Assembly: GCF_026802175.1 (NCBI RefSeq)
Contig: NZ_CP113797.1
Coordinates: forward strand, 5,743,026 to 5,807,025
Direction: 5' to 3'
DNA: 64,000 nucleotides
From: Thermocoleostomius sinensis A174
Lineage (GTDB): Bacteria > Cyanobacteriota > Cyanobacteriia > Elainellales > Elainellaceae
Shown here piece after piece: positions 1 to 9,950 of this stretch. The notes beneath the pieces are model-generated. The model saw nothing but the letters and a program-made list of their open reading frames with translations. It had not been told where the DNA came from and did no database searches. How positions within the stretch are numbered: position 1 is the first letter of the stretch; every line of letters begins with the position of its first letter. A program made the translations under genes and the position numbers.

Positions 1-2
1 AA

Positions 3-89
3 ACTCTAGTCGAATTGTGCGATTGCAGACAGGAACCCACATACTATAACGCGACCAAAATCATCACGCTGACTTTGACTTATGGGTAA
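3..89 (+). CDS. C-terminal end of an upstream gene, possibly a TonB-dependent receptor (partial)
   Basis: The frame beginning at base 3 is open from the window edge to a TAA at 87-89, overlapping the next gene by 8 bases. Its last residues, ATKIITLTLTYG, alternate hydrophobic and polar residues, as the final beta-strand of an outer-membrane barrel would. The following PepSY and FecB-like genes fit an iron-siderophore locus, where a TonB-dependent receptor commonly comes first. Only 28 codons are visible and no plug or barrel motif can be checked. Classical barrels usually end in an aromatic residue and this one ends in glycine, so the call is tentative. Confidence 0.3.
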   Translation, partial: TLVELCDCRQEPTYYNATKIITLTLTYG

Positions 90-1173
90 AAAAGTAATTC
101 GCCATTCAGTATTTTATCTGCATCGCTGGTTGGGACTGGGAGTCGGTCTGTTGCTCTGCATTGCAGGACTGACGGGCAGTGTGTTGGTCTTCTGGCATGA
201 AATCGATGCCTGGATTTTGGCACAGCGGTTTGGATCAGTCGATTTAGCTGGAGAACGCATCCCCATTGCAACAGTCATTGAAACGGTGAACGCAGCCTAC
301 ATCCCTGACGAGTTCACGCTCAGCAGCCTTACTCTTCCAACCCTTTCCCATCAGCCCTACGTTGTGTGGCTAGAGGATGCAGCCGCACACCACTGGCAGG
401 TATTGGTCAATCCCTACATGGGTCAGGTGATGGGCGATCGCCAATGGGAAACCAGTTGGATTGGTCGCATTTATGCTCTCCACTATTCACTGCTAGCCGG
501 GGAAGTAGGCAGCTTGATTATGGGTATGGTTGCCCTTTTTGCCTTCATCCTCAGTCTCACAGGCATCATTCTCTGGCCGGGTTGGCGCAAGCTGATCGCT
601 GGGTTCAAAATCAAATGGCGGGCACATCCAAAGCGTATAAACTTTGACCTTCATAAAGTCATCGGCATCATCGCCGCATTATTTCTTGCAGCGATCGGCT
701 TCACAGGCTTTAGTTGGAATGTTCCCCAGGCGCGAGTGACCGATGCTATCCATGCGGTGACGCTCACCCCCAAACCTGCCGATCTCTCCTCTCGCTCCAT
801 TCCCGGTCAATCACCGTTGCCGCTTGGCAATCTGGTGCAACGAGCAGAAGCAGCCATGCCTGAAGCCGCGATGACTTATGTGGTGTTTCCCAGTGAACCA
901 GAGGACCCCTTTCGAGTTGGCAAGAAGCAGGCCCAGGAGAAAGACAGGTATGGGCAAACGCAGGTGTATCTGGACCAATTTAGCGGCGAGGTACTTCAGA
1001 TCAATGACGGGCTGAATCCATCTCGGGCAGATGCAATTCTGAATCAATTTGGACCGCTGCACTATGGCACTTTTGGTGGGTTGCCGACCCGAATTCTATA
1101 CGTGTTTGTGGGACTGTCCCCAACGGCGCTGTTTATCACAGGTTTAGTCATGTGGAGGTATCGAAAAACATGA
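82..1173 (+). CDS. PepSY-associated transmembrane protein (siderophore/iron uptake locus)
   Basis: This 363-residue inner-membrane protein belongs to the PepSY-associated TM helix family, often encoded beside TonB receptors and iron-siderophore binding proteins and proposed to act as ferric-siderophore reductases or processing factors. Visible features are an N-terminal HRWLGLGVGLLLCIAGLTGS membrane helix (about residues 15-35), a periplasmic PepSY-like stretch, helices around 145-170 and 195-215 (the second after FDLHKVIG), and a last helix near 340-360. The conserved histidines in HRWLG, HYSL and DLHK would suit heme or metal binding. The stop overlaps the next start as ATGA, which indicates translational coupling. 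The substrate is not readable from sequence. Confidence 0.85.
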   Translation: MGKKVIRHSVFYLHRWLGLGVGLLLCIAGLTGSVLVFWHEIDAWILAQRFGSVDLAGERIPIATVIETVNAAYIPDEFTLSSLTLPTLSHQPYVVWLEDAAAHHWQVLVNPYMGQVMGDRQWETSWIGRIYALHYSLLAGEVGSLIMGMVALFAFILSLTGIILWPGWRKLIAGFKIKWRAHPKRINFDLHKVIGIIAALFLAAIGFTGFSWNVPQARVTDAIHAVTLTPKPADLSSRSIPGQSPLPLGNLVQRAEAAMPEAAMTYVVFPSEPEDPFRVGKKQAQEKDRYGQTQVYLDQFSGEVLQINDGLNPSRADAILNQFGPLHYGTFGGLPTRILYVFVGLSPTALFITGLVMWRYRKT

Positions 1174-2082
1174 CAGCTACAACAGGGGAATTGTATCGAG
1201 CCACAGACGCAACAGGGACAGAAATTCGATTAAACCAACCCGCAGAACGAATTGTCTGTTTCACTGCAACTGGCATTGATATTCTTGCAGAACTCGGTTT
1301 AGCATCTGTGGGCTATCTCTCCCAAGGCATTGCCGATTATCCCGAATCTTATGGCGATCGCGCCCAGCAGTTTACCGCTATCGGTTTCTGGATGTTGCCC
1401 AATTTAAAGACCATTCGCCAGCTTCAACCGGATTTGATCTTGGGATGGCGATTTCCCTATCGGTTTTACCAGCACTGGCTGCGGCAAATGGCCCCAACCT
1501 ATCTGATGAGCGGCAGTGGATATAATCCTGCGTTAGCCCGATTACGTGATGTGGCTCAACTAACCGGACGTATTACCGAAGCAGAAACCGCGATTCAGCA
1601 ACTCGAATCACAGCTTCAGACCTACCGCACAATCATTTACAGCCCATCCCAAAAAGACCGTGTTAATGATGGGCGGCTCTATGCTGAATTCGCTTTCCCG
1701 TCGATTCATTGTTGAGACAAATGTTGGAACGATGGGTAGTTGGCTGCAAGAACTAGCTCATTATCTCTGGACTGAACCTACGGGAAACAGAATAGAACCT
1801 GGTTTGATGAATGTTTCCCTCGATCGCATCCTTCAGGGTAATCGGGATATCATCTTTGTGCAAACCTATCCGCCTTCTGGTGCTCCTCTCTCCCAGCAGC
1901 TTGCTAAGCATCCGCTGTGGAAGCAATTAAAAGCCATGCAAACTCATCAAGTCTACGAGGTCGAGCAATTCTGGCACTCTGGCAACGGTACACGAATGAT
2001 TCGTCTCATGCTTAATCAATTGCTGTCCGTCATTTATCCTCAACTGTTTCCTCAACCATCTTCTAAACTCAATGAACACTAA
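1170..2082 (+). pseudogene. Iron-siderophore ABC transporter substrate-binding protein (FecB-like), frameshifted
   Basis: Two overlapping frames together encode one periplasmic-binding-protein family member. The N-terminal half (ATG at 1170, stop near 1715) contains RIVCFTATGIDILAELGL and LKTIRQLQPDLILGW. The C-terminal half continues in the next frame with MMGGSMLNSLSRRF, GTMGSW, NVSLDRIL and HPLWKQLKAMQ. The frames meet at a run of five A (1651-1655). Removing one A restores continuous reading, SPSQKTVLMMGGS, so either a real single-base insertion inactivated the gene or the run is a sequencing error. No secretion signal is visible before the binding domain, which is odd for a periplasmic protein. 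GGAGG at 1154-1158 and the ATGA overlap with the PepSY gene support the start. Confidence 0.75.
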
Positions 2083-2251
2083 AGGACTACGACAACGAGA
2101 ACTGTGCGATCGTCTAGGACTGAACTATAAGAGCGTGGCTCAGTTCGCTCGACAATTGGGACTCAGCACCCATGCCTATTTGCAACAACAAACTGGCTGG
2201 ATTTTGCGAGATGAGCGTTACTATCCACCTGAAACTCAGTTCAAGGACTAG
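2072..2251 (+). CDS. Small basic protein, 59 residues, possible helix-turn-helix
   Basis: A short frame starts at an ATG overlapping the end of the FecB-like gene by 11 bases and runs 59 codons to a TAG. The product begins MNTKGLRQRELCDRLGL and continues SVAQFARQLGLSTHAYLQQ, which looks like two short helices around a turn, as in small HTH or XRE-like proteins. It ends in a tail with paired tyrosines and prolines. The overlap suggests coupling to the iron locus. I do not recognise a named family. It could be a regulator of the cluster or a conserved cyanobacterial small protein. The coding call rests on the clean frame, its position and the protein-like composition. Confidence 0.5.
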   Translation: MNTKGLRQRELCDRLGLNYKSVAQFARQLGLSTHAYLQQQTGWILRDERYYPPETQFKD

Positions 2252-2263
2252 TCGAGTGACTCT

Positions 2264-2923
2264 ATGAAACCAACGCTGATCAAAATTGCTGAACTGAGCT
2301 TGATTGGTTTGTTGATGGTTCTCACCTTCTGGCTGGTCAATCAAGTAGGCATTGACCAAGTGCGAGCCAATGTGGATCAACTCGGCTTCTGGGCACCGCT
2401 AATTGTGTTGCTGCTGCGGTTAACCAGCATCGTAATTCCCGCTTTGCCCGGAACTGCCTATTCGATTCTGGCAGGCACCCTTTTTGGATTTGTGGAAGGA
2501 TTAGTAATAATTGCAATCGCTGATTTCATTGCTTGCACGACGAACTTCCTGATTGCCAAACGCTATGGCAGAGGCATTGTCCAACGTTTGGTCGGTCAAC
2601 GCTTCATGGGCAAAGTCGATCGCCTCAGCTATCGGTATCTCGAAGGCAATTTTTTCCTGCTGGCTGGCGTCTTGATGACAGGCGTATTCGACTTCGTTTG
2701 CTATGCGGTAGGTTTAACACGGATGTCGTGGCGGAGCTTTGTGGGGGCATTGAGTCTGAGTATCGTGATTGCCAAACCACCGATTGTGGCGATCGGTGCT
2801 GGGATCTTTGAGGGGGGCAGAATCCTGTTGGGGATCGCGCTCTTGGGCACGTTTGCGTTGGCCATTTTGACGGGATGGCTAAGACGCAATCAGAATTTGG
2901 AGGAACAGAGCAATGGTGAATAG
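2264..2923 (+). CDS. TVP38/TMEM64-family membrane protein
   Basis: This 219-residue integral membrane protein has the SNARE-associated/DedA-like (VTT) fold of the TVP38/TMEM64 family. Visible are an N-terminal helix (about 10-30), the family signature around residues 60-105 (PALPGTAYSILAGTLFGF, then an acidic residue and CTTNFLIAKRYGR), and later helices near 130-150 and 175-205. The family is thought to be lipid scramblases or transporters, and in cyanobacteria its role is unknown. It starts 12 bases after the 59-residue protein on the same strand, so it may be the last gene of that transcript. Length is normal. Confidence 0.85.
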   Translation: MKPTLIKIAELSLIGLLMVLTFWLVNQVGIDQVRANVDQLGFWAPLIVLLLRLTSIVIPALPGTAYSILAGTLFGFVEGLVIIAIADFIACTTNFLIAKRYGRGIVQRLVGQRFMGKVDRLSYRYLEGNFFLLAGVLMTGVFDFVCYAVGLTRMSWRSFVGALSLSIVIAKPPIVAIGAGIFEGGRILLGIALLGTFALAILTGWLRRNQNLEEQSNGE

Positions 2924-3004
2924 CCTGGAAGGATTTAGCCGAGCAATCCTCAAAAACTGGTTGACACTTTCCCCTCACTTTGCTGATAATTAGAGTTTGT
3001 GTGA

Positions 3005-4384
<1,380 letters not shown>

Positions 4385-4418
4385 AGTTTTTAGTTTTTAC
4401 CCACTTAGTTAAGTCACT

Positions 4419-5048
4419 ATGGAACTTACGCTCGATTGCAAAAAACGGCCCGAAGGTAGCAAGCCCAATGCCCTACGTCGCGAAGGACGGTTGCCGGCTG
4501 TCCTGTATGGACACAAGGGAAATGAATCGGTAGCGATTACTGTCGATGCTAAAGCGGCTCAGATGCTGCTGAAAAAAGCTTCGGTGAACAACACCCTAGT
4601 AAATCTGAACGTTGCTGATTTACCGTGGCGGGGCAAAACGCTGATTCGAGAAGTGCAAACCCATCCTTGGCGCGATGATATTTATCATCTCAGCTTCTTC
4701 TCGGTGGGTGCTCAAGAATCTCTGCAAGTAACCGTGCCGCTGCACTATGTTGGCACTCCCGTTGGGGTGAAAAATGAGGGTGGTGCTTTGGATACGGTTC
4801 TGACAGAACTAGAAGTGTCCTGTTCGCCAGATAATATTCCCGATACGATCGAGGTGGATGTCTCGAATCTGCATGCAGGAGACTCGTTGCACATTAATCA
4901 ACTGAAATTGCCTGCCAATGTAGAAGTTGTGGCAGATGGCGAACTGGTGGTTGCAACGGTGTTGGGCAAGGGTGGTCAGGTAACCGCTGAAGCTGAAGCC
5001 CTGGAAGCTGAAGAAGCGGCTGAGGCAAATACAGAAACAGCCGAGTAG
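4419..5048 (+). CDS. rplY: 50S ribosomal protein L25/Ctc-type
   Basis: This 209-residue protein is the long (TL5/Ctc) form of bL25, which binds 5S rRNA. The N-terminal domain (1-90) shows RPEGSKPNALRREGRLPAVLYG and HPWRDDIYHLSFF. The C-terminal beta-domain includes VPLHYVGTPVGVKNEGGALDT and PDNIPDTIEVDVSNL. It ends in an acidic, alanine/glutamate-rich tail, common in this family. It lies just after purA and ends 38 bases before a strong intrinsic terminator, so transcription likely stops here. Confidence 0.96.
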   Translation: MELTLDCKKRPEGSKPNALRREGRLPAVLYGHKGNESVAITVDAKAAQMLLKKASVNNTLVNLNVADLPWRGKTLIREVQTHPWRDDIYHLSFFSVGAQESLQVTVPLHYVGTPVGVKNEGGALDTVLTELEVSCSPDNIPDTIEVDVSNLHAGDSLHINQLKLPANVEVVADGELVVATVLGKGGQVTAEAEALEAEEAAEANTETAE

Positions 5049-5086
5049 GTTGCCAATCTAGTTGGTGAGTTTTAGATGAAATTTTG

Positions 5087-5110
5087 GCCAGGGGCACACC
5101 CTGGCTTTTT
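5087..5110 (+). terminator. Intrinsic terminator after rplY
   Basis: A perfect 7-bp stem (GCCAGGG at 5087-5093, CCCTGGC at 5099-5105) with a 5-base loop is followed directly by five T. It sits 38 bases after the rplY stop and before the next gene start, the right place to end the purA-rplY transcript. Confidence 0.88.
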
Positions 5111-5155
5111 AATTGATATAGCGATGGATGAGTCAGCCCCTATTTAGATAAGCCC

Positions 5156-6769
5156 ATGACCGACAGTATGCTTCCTCCGGTAATTCAGCAGATGATGCGC
5201 CCGGAATTTTATCCCCACCCAGTTCCCCCGATCGAGTATCATGCTCCCCCCTCTACCAATCTGGAACCAGAGGAGTTTTATCCGTCCCCCGATGCTCCGG
5301 TGCAGTTGATTCAAACGCATGTGTCCTATGTGTTGCTGACTGGAAACTATGCCTACAAACTGAAAAAGCCCGTTGATTTTGGTTTTTTAGACTATTCCAC
5401 CATAGAAAAACGCAAACACTTTTGTGAAGAAGAACTGCGTCTAAACCAGCGAGCCGCCGCAGAACTTTATCTAGAAGTGCTGCCCATTACCAAAACAAAG
5501 GCAGGCTCGACGCTCGATTATCAACTAGGTGGTGACGGCGAAGTGGTAGATTATGCCGTCAAGATGCAGCAATTTCCGCAAGAAACCTTGTTGACCGAAC
5601 TGTTCGATCGCGGCGAATTAACTGAAGACTTGCTGCAAAAACTGGCAAGGGTAATTGCTGAGTTTCATCTTCACACGTATACCGACGATCGCATCCGCAG
5701 CTTTGGCGAAGTAGCGCAAGTACGAGAAGCGTTTGATCAAAACTTTGAGCAGACGGAATATTACATTGGCGGGCCACAAACTCAGCAACAATTTGACGAC
5801 ACCCAAGCTTACTGCGATCGGTTTTTTGCCGAAAAGCAAAAGTTATTTGTCGATCGGATGCAGAACAACTGGATTCGCGAATGTCACGGCGATTTGCACC
5901 TGCGCAACATCTGCTATTGGAACGGCAAGCTGCTGCTGTTTGACTGCATTGAATTCAACGAACCGTTCCGCTTTGTTGATGTAATGTTCGACATTGCTTA
6001 CATTGTCATGGATTTAGATGCACGGCATCGTCCTGATCTTAGTACAGTCTTTTTGAATGCTTACATCGAGCAAACAGGAGATTGGGAGGGGCTACAAGTT
6101 TTGCCAATCTACGTCAGTCGTCAAACCTATGTGCGGGCCAAAGTCACGTCCTTTTTGCTCGACGATCCCGGAGTCCCCGCTGCCGAAAAGCAAAAAGCGT
6201 TTGACACCGCCGCAAGCTACTATCGGATGGCTTGGGACTATGCCCAACCACGTCAGGGACGGTTGTTTTTGATGTGCGGGCTGTCTGGCTCCGGTAAATC
6301 CACCACGGCACGGCAGTTGGCCAAGCAAACCGGCGCCATTCACATTCGATCGGACGCCGTGCGTAAGCATCTAGCAGGAATTCCGCTGCATCAACGCGGT
6401 GGCGACGAATGGTATACACCGGAATGGAACCAGAAAACCTACGATCGCCTGTTAAATCTGGGCCTTCAGTTGGCGAGTCAAGGCTATACTGTGGTGCTGG
6501 ATGCCAAGTACGATCGACAGTTGTGGCGCACAGCGGTGATAGAGGCTGCCAAAACTCATTCACTGCCGCTGCAAATTCTACACTGTGATGCACCGCTGGA
6601 AGTCTTGCGCGATCGATTGCAACAGCGTACAGGAGATATTGCCGACGCCACCGTGGATCTGCTAGCTAAACAGTCGTTGGAGCCGTTTAGCCCAGCCGAG
6701 CAGCTCTATGTGCGCCCAATTGACACAACCCAAGACATCCACAGCCAACTTGAAAAATTAGCGGTTTAA
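5156..6769 (+). CDS. Bifunctional aminoglycoside phosphotransferase-like/P-loop ATPase protein
   Basis: This 537-residue two-domain protein is annotated in many bacteria as bifunctional aminoglycoside phosphotransferase/ATP-binding protein. The first ~350 residues have an APH/choline-kinase fold: KLKKPVDFGFLDYST as the nucleotide lysine region, CHGDLHLRNI as the catalytic loop and DCIEFNEPFRFVDV as the metal-binding aspartate. The C-terminal ~170 residues are a small kinase-like P-loop domain with LMCGLSGSGKSTTARQLA (Walker A) and VVLDAKYDRQLWR. Substrates are unknown; the family name does not imply antibiotic resistance. It is transcribed after the rplY terminator, so it probably has its own promoter in 5111-5155. 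Confidence 0.88.
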   Translation: MTDSMLPPVIQQMMRPEFYPHPVPPIEYHAPPSTNLEPEEFYPSPDAPVQLIQTHVSYVLLTGNYAYKLKKPVDFGFLDYSTIEKRKHFCEEELRLNQRAAAELYLEVLPITKTKAGSTLDYQLGGDGEVVDYAVKMQQFPQETLLTELFDRGELTEDLLQKLARVIAEFHLHTYTDDRIRSFGEVAQVREAFDQNFEQTEYYIGGPQTQQQFDDTQAYCDRFFAEKQKLFVDRMQNNWIRECHGDLHLRNICYWNGKLLLFDCIEFNEPFRFVDVMFDIAYIVMDLDARHRPDLSTVFLNAYIEQTGDWEGLQVLPIYVSRQTYVRAKVTSFLLDDPGVPAAEKQKAFDTAASYYRMAWDYAQPRQGRLFLMCGLSGSGKSTTARQLAKQTGAIHIRSDAVRKHLAGIPLHQRGGDEWYTPEWNQKTYDRLLNLGLQLASQGYTVVLDAKYDRQLWRTAVIEAAKTHSLPLQILHCDAPLEVLRDRLQQRTGDIADATVDLLAKQSLEPFSPAEQLYVRPIDTTQDIHSQLEKLAV

Positions 6770-6794
6770 TTAAGGCAGAGGATCATTCACGCTG

Positions 6795-7229
6795 GTGCAA
6801 GGCATGTACAAACTTGAATCGGAAGAGGGCTTTTTTGGTGGCATCATCATCTGGGGTATTTTTGTGCTGTTGCTTTGGTTGGTTGGAATTCCCGCCGTTT
6901 TATGCATTTTGCTGGGCGGTTTCGCGGGAGCCGCTGTCTGGCTAATCATTGCCTTCTGGCGGGCCCAAAAATCGGACGATCCCCCCAAAAAGCGAGAAGA
7001 AGACAGCGCGATTCGCCCAGTGCGGCGCTTGATTCAACGATTTCCTGGCGTTGGGTTTGGCGATGGTTCCGTGCAAGGTTCCAGAGCACCCCAGCGCATT
7101 ACTAGAGATCCCAGATCTGGAGAGGTTCAGTTAGCTAGGCGAGGTCCGATCGCTCGGAAACGTCCGGCTAGTTCGTCGTTGCGCGAGGCGATCCGTCGCC
7201 GTAAGGAGAATTCATCAAACCAACTTTAA
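6795..7229 (+). CDS. Small membrane protein with basic cytoplasmic tail, unknown function
   Basis: This 144-residue protein has one long or two closely spaced membrane helices (about residues 15-55: IIIWGIFVLLLWLVGIPAVL, then a glycine-rich turn and AAVWLIIAFW). A strongly basic, Arg/Pro/Ser-rich tail follows, with no recognisable domain. The start is GTG at 6795, with AGAGG at 6777-6781 upstream; an in-frame ATG at 6804 is an alternative. It follows the APH/ATPase gene by 25 bases and is probably in its operon. I do not recognise the family. Confidence 0.6.
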   Translation: MQGMYKLESEEGFFGGIIIWGIFVLLLWLVGIPAVLCILLGGFAGAAVWLIIAFWRAQKSDDPPKKREEDSAIRPVRRLIQRFPGVGFGDGSVQGSRAPQRITRDPRSGEVQLARRGPIARKRPASSSLREAIRRRKENSSNQL

Positions 7230-7315
7230 TCTGAATGCATTGAGATAGCTGATTGAAACTGATTGAGTTCGTTCAAGGATAAAAAGCCCAGAAACAAGAG
7301 CCGGAGGGTTTGTGA

Positions 7316-8245
7316 ATGACAACTGCTTCCGTTCACAGTGATGTTGATACAATTTGGCCCCAGTTATCCTATGCAGATTGGGCAGAGACCTATGCTACGT
7401 TGCATCGGTGGACACAGATTGTTGGAAAAGTTCGATTGGCTTTGTCTCCGCCGCTCAATCATTGGTGGCAATCGACCCTTTATATTACGCCTCGTGGGTT
7501 AACAACTTCGGCAATTCCCTATCAAACGCGAAATTTTCACATCAATTTTGATTTTTTAGCACACCAACTTCAGATAGAAACAAGTGACGGCATGATGCAG
7601 AGGATCGCCCTTGAGCCACAGTCCGTTGCAGAGTTTTACCGGCAAGTGATGTGTTGCTTGCGAGACATGGGGATAGAGATGCGCATTTGGACAATGCCCC
7701 AGGAAATTGCTGATCCGATTCCGTTTGAGCAGGATCATCACCATGCAGCCTACGATGCGGATGCGGCGCAGCGGTTCTGGCGCATTTTAGTGCAAGCCGA
7801 TCGCATAATGACTAGCTTTCGATCGCGGTTCATTGGTAAGTCTAGCCCGGTGCATTGCTTCTGGGGTAGCTTTGACTTAGCCGTAACTCGGTTCTCTGGA
7901 CGACCTGCACCCGAACACCCCGGAGGCGTCCCCAACCTGGCCGACTGGGTGACTCGCGAAGCCTATTCGCACGAAGTCAGCAGTTGCGGGTTTTGGCCGG
8001 GCAGCGCCTCAACAGAACCGTTATTCTATGCCTACGCTTACCCTGCCCCAGATGGATTTGCCGACTATTTCGTGCAACCAGACGCCGCCTACTATAGCAC
8101 TCAAATACAAGAATTTGTTTTGCCTTACGATGCCGTCAGACTTGCCAACAACCCGGATGCCGCCCTGCTGGACTTCTTCCAAAGCACCTACGAAGCCGCC
8201 GCCAACCTGGGACAGTGGGCGCGATCGGGCTTAGAACGAGCTTGA
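7316..8245 (+). CDS. DUF5996 family protein
   Basis: This 309-residue soluble protein matches the DUF5996 family by its opening WPQLSYADWAETYATLHRWTQIVGKVRL, the PPLNHWWQSTLYITPRGLTT strand, and the later HCFWGSFDLAVTRFSGR and SHEVSSCGFWPG segments. The family is widespread in bacteria and has no known activity. No signal peptide or membrane segment is visible. The conserved Trp, His and Cys residues suggest a binding pocket, but that is inference. Length is normal. It is encoded alone, with an 86-base gap before it and a convergent gene after it. Confidence 0.88.
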   Translation: MTTASVHSDVDTIWPQLSYADWAETYATLHRWTQIVGKVRLALSPPLNHWWQSTLYITPRGLTTSAIPYQTRNFHINFDFLAHQLQIETSDGMMQRIALEPQSVAEFYRQVMCCLRDMGIEMRIWTMPQEIADPIPFEQDHHHAAYDADAAQRFWRILVQADRIMTSFRSRFIGKSSPVHCFWGSFDLAVTRFSGRPAPEHPGGVPNLADWVTREAYSHEVSSCGFWPGSASTEPLFYAYAYPAPDGFADYFVQPDAAYYSTQIQEFVLPYDAVRLANNPDAALLDFFQSTYEAAANLGQWARSGLERA

Positions 8246-8338
8246 AGCAGTGGGAACAGAGCGCTGAGGATTAGAAAGATTGGGAGCTTGCAGAGTTAAG
8301 CAAAAGTTAAGAAAACTGTTGTCTTTCATCCTTCATCC

Positions 8339-9634
8339 CTACCGTTCGTCCCATTCCACCGCTGCATCGGTCACGGCTTGCTCAACGGTCTTTTCACCCA
8401 GCATCGCTGCTTGCAGATTGTCGTACACAATCTTCTGCAATTCTTTAATGTCTTTGATGGTGGGCAATAACACTTCGGCGTCCTGCATTTGCTTAGCGCT
8501 GATCAATCGCGCTTGTTCTGCGGCTGGGGCATCGGCTGCCACATTGGTGAAGTAGCTATCGTTTAGGGCCGCCACAGTAGAGGGTAAGACATTGGCGGCT
8601 TTGGCAAAGGCAAGTTGGTTGTCATCGTTGGTGAGGAACAGGGCAAACTTCAGCGCCGCATCGGGTTGATCGGTGTTACGCGGAATCACAATATTCATCA
8701 CGGCCACATTTTTCTTGTTAGTGGGACCGCTGATTTGGGGAGCGATCGCTGAAACATCAGCAATTGCTGGAGCATTGGTCTCGATGGTTTTGAGAAACTG
8801 TGGCCCTGTGGAGAGAAACGCCGTTTCGCCAGCTTGATACAGTTCGATCGCCCGTCGATGCCCCTGCGTCAGTACTTCTCTGGGCAGCAATCCCTGTTGA
8901 TACAAATCAGTCCAATACTGAAACACAGCTTTACCTTCTGGTGTATTAAAAGCCGCTTTGCCCTCATCGTCAATTAACTGTGCGCCCATTTTTACAAACG
9001 ATTGCAGCACACCGGCCGAGTCTTCTGGCACAAAGGTGGCAAAGTAGGCATATTTTCCAGTTTTTTCTCTAATTTCCCTAGCCGCTTGGGCTAATTCTTC
9101 ATAGGTCGTGGGCGGTTGCGACAGTCCCGCCTGCTGCAACAACTCTTGGTTGTAAATGGTGACGTGCGTATCTAAATACCAGGGAAACCCAAAGCTTTGC
9201 CCATCGATCGTATTGGCTTGCCAAATTTTGGGCAAATATTTCTCGCGATCGGCGGCGGATACCCGTTCGTCTAGGTTTAGCCAAGCGTTGCGTCCTGCCA
9301 ATTGCGCCGCAAAATCGGGGTTTAGGTTCACTACATCTGGGGCGGTTCCTGCTGACACGGCAGTAAGAATCTTGCTTTGCATGTCTGCCCACGGCACATC
9401 GACCCAGCGCACGGTGGTACCCGGATTTTCGCGCTCAAATTGGGCAATCAACTCATTAAAGTAATCTGTGAATTCCGGTTGCAGTTGCATGGTCCAGAAT
9501 TCCACTTCAGCAGTGTCGGAGGCTGATTGTCCCGCCTCAGAAGAGGGTTGGGGACTGCAACTGGCGATCGCCCAACTCAAAAACAACCCCAAGAGGGCGA
9601 GCACGCTAAACGTTTTAATTCGGCTTCGTTTCAT
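8339..9634 (-). CDS. Sugar ABC transporter substrate-binding lipoprotein
   Basis: This 431-residue member of the MalE/UgpB cluster of extracellular solute-binding proteins would capture a sugar or polyol in the periplasm for a CUT1-type ABC importer. The N-terminus has a lipoprotein signal with lipobox IASC (Cys about residue 26). It is followed by VEFWTMQLQPEFTDYFNELI, WVDVPWADMQSKILTAVSAG and APDVVNLNPDFAAQLA, the classical first-lobe signature, and later FPWYLDTHVTIYNQELL and TDQPDAALKFALFL. No permease or ATPase genes are adjacent, so it may share an orphan transporter elsewhere. The specific ligand cannot be read. Confidence 0.9.
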   Translation of the reverse strand: MKRSRIKTFSVLALLGLFLSWAIASCSPQPSSEAGQSASDTAEVEFWTMQLQPEFTDYFNELIAQFERENPGTTVRWVDVPWADMQSKILTAVSAGTAPDVVNLNPDFAAQLAGRNAWLNLDERVSAADREKYLPKIWQANTIDGQSFGFPWYLDTHVTIYNQELLQQAGLSQPPTTYEELAQAAREIREKTGKYAYFATFVPEDSAGVLQSFVKMGAQLIDDEGKAAFNTPEGKAVFQYWTDLYQQGLLPREVLTQGHRRAIELYQAGETAFLSTGPQFLKTIETNAPAIADVSAIAPQISGPTNKKNVAVMNIVIPRNTDQPDAALKFALFLTNDDNQLAFAKAANVLPSTVAALNDSYFTNVAADAPAAEQARLISAKQMQDAEVLLPTIKDIKELQKIVYDNLQAAMLGEKTVEQAVTDAAVEWDER

Positions 9635-9950
9635 GGATAGTTTCTTGATACCTCAAGTCATTCAATGTCCATTCAATCAATTTAGTCGAGTCTGGAAGCA
9701 AGGTAGTTTCATTTTCCTAAAAATAATTTGAACCAATGTTCTCATCCCAGCGCTCAGTGGATGGATAATGGTCGCATTTCCTAATCGATCGGTAACACTG
9801 ATTACCTAGGCATCACGGGTTTGGGAACGAGTGCTTCAGGTTAACAACTTGGCAGAAAACAGCAAAGACACACTTCGCTAAAGTTGATACGCTTGAAAGC
9901 GAAATGCAGATACACTGTGATTAACTAGATTTGCCACCGCTGCCCCAGGC
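9635..9950. other. Divergent intergenic region without a gene
   Basis: These 316 bases separate the divergently transcribed sugar-binding lipoprotein and the Ser/Thr kinase, so they must hold promoters for both. I see no convincing coding frame, RNA or repeat. Confidence 0.5.

Noticed and set aside
5156-6769. Antibiotic-resistance aminoglycoside phosphotransferase
   Set aside because: The protein is the widespread APH-like/P-loop fusion in a housekeeping context; nothing indicates resistance.
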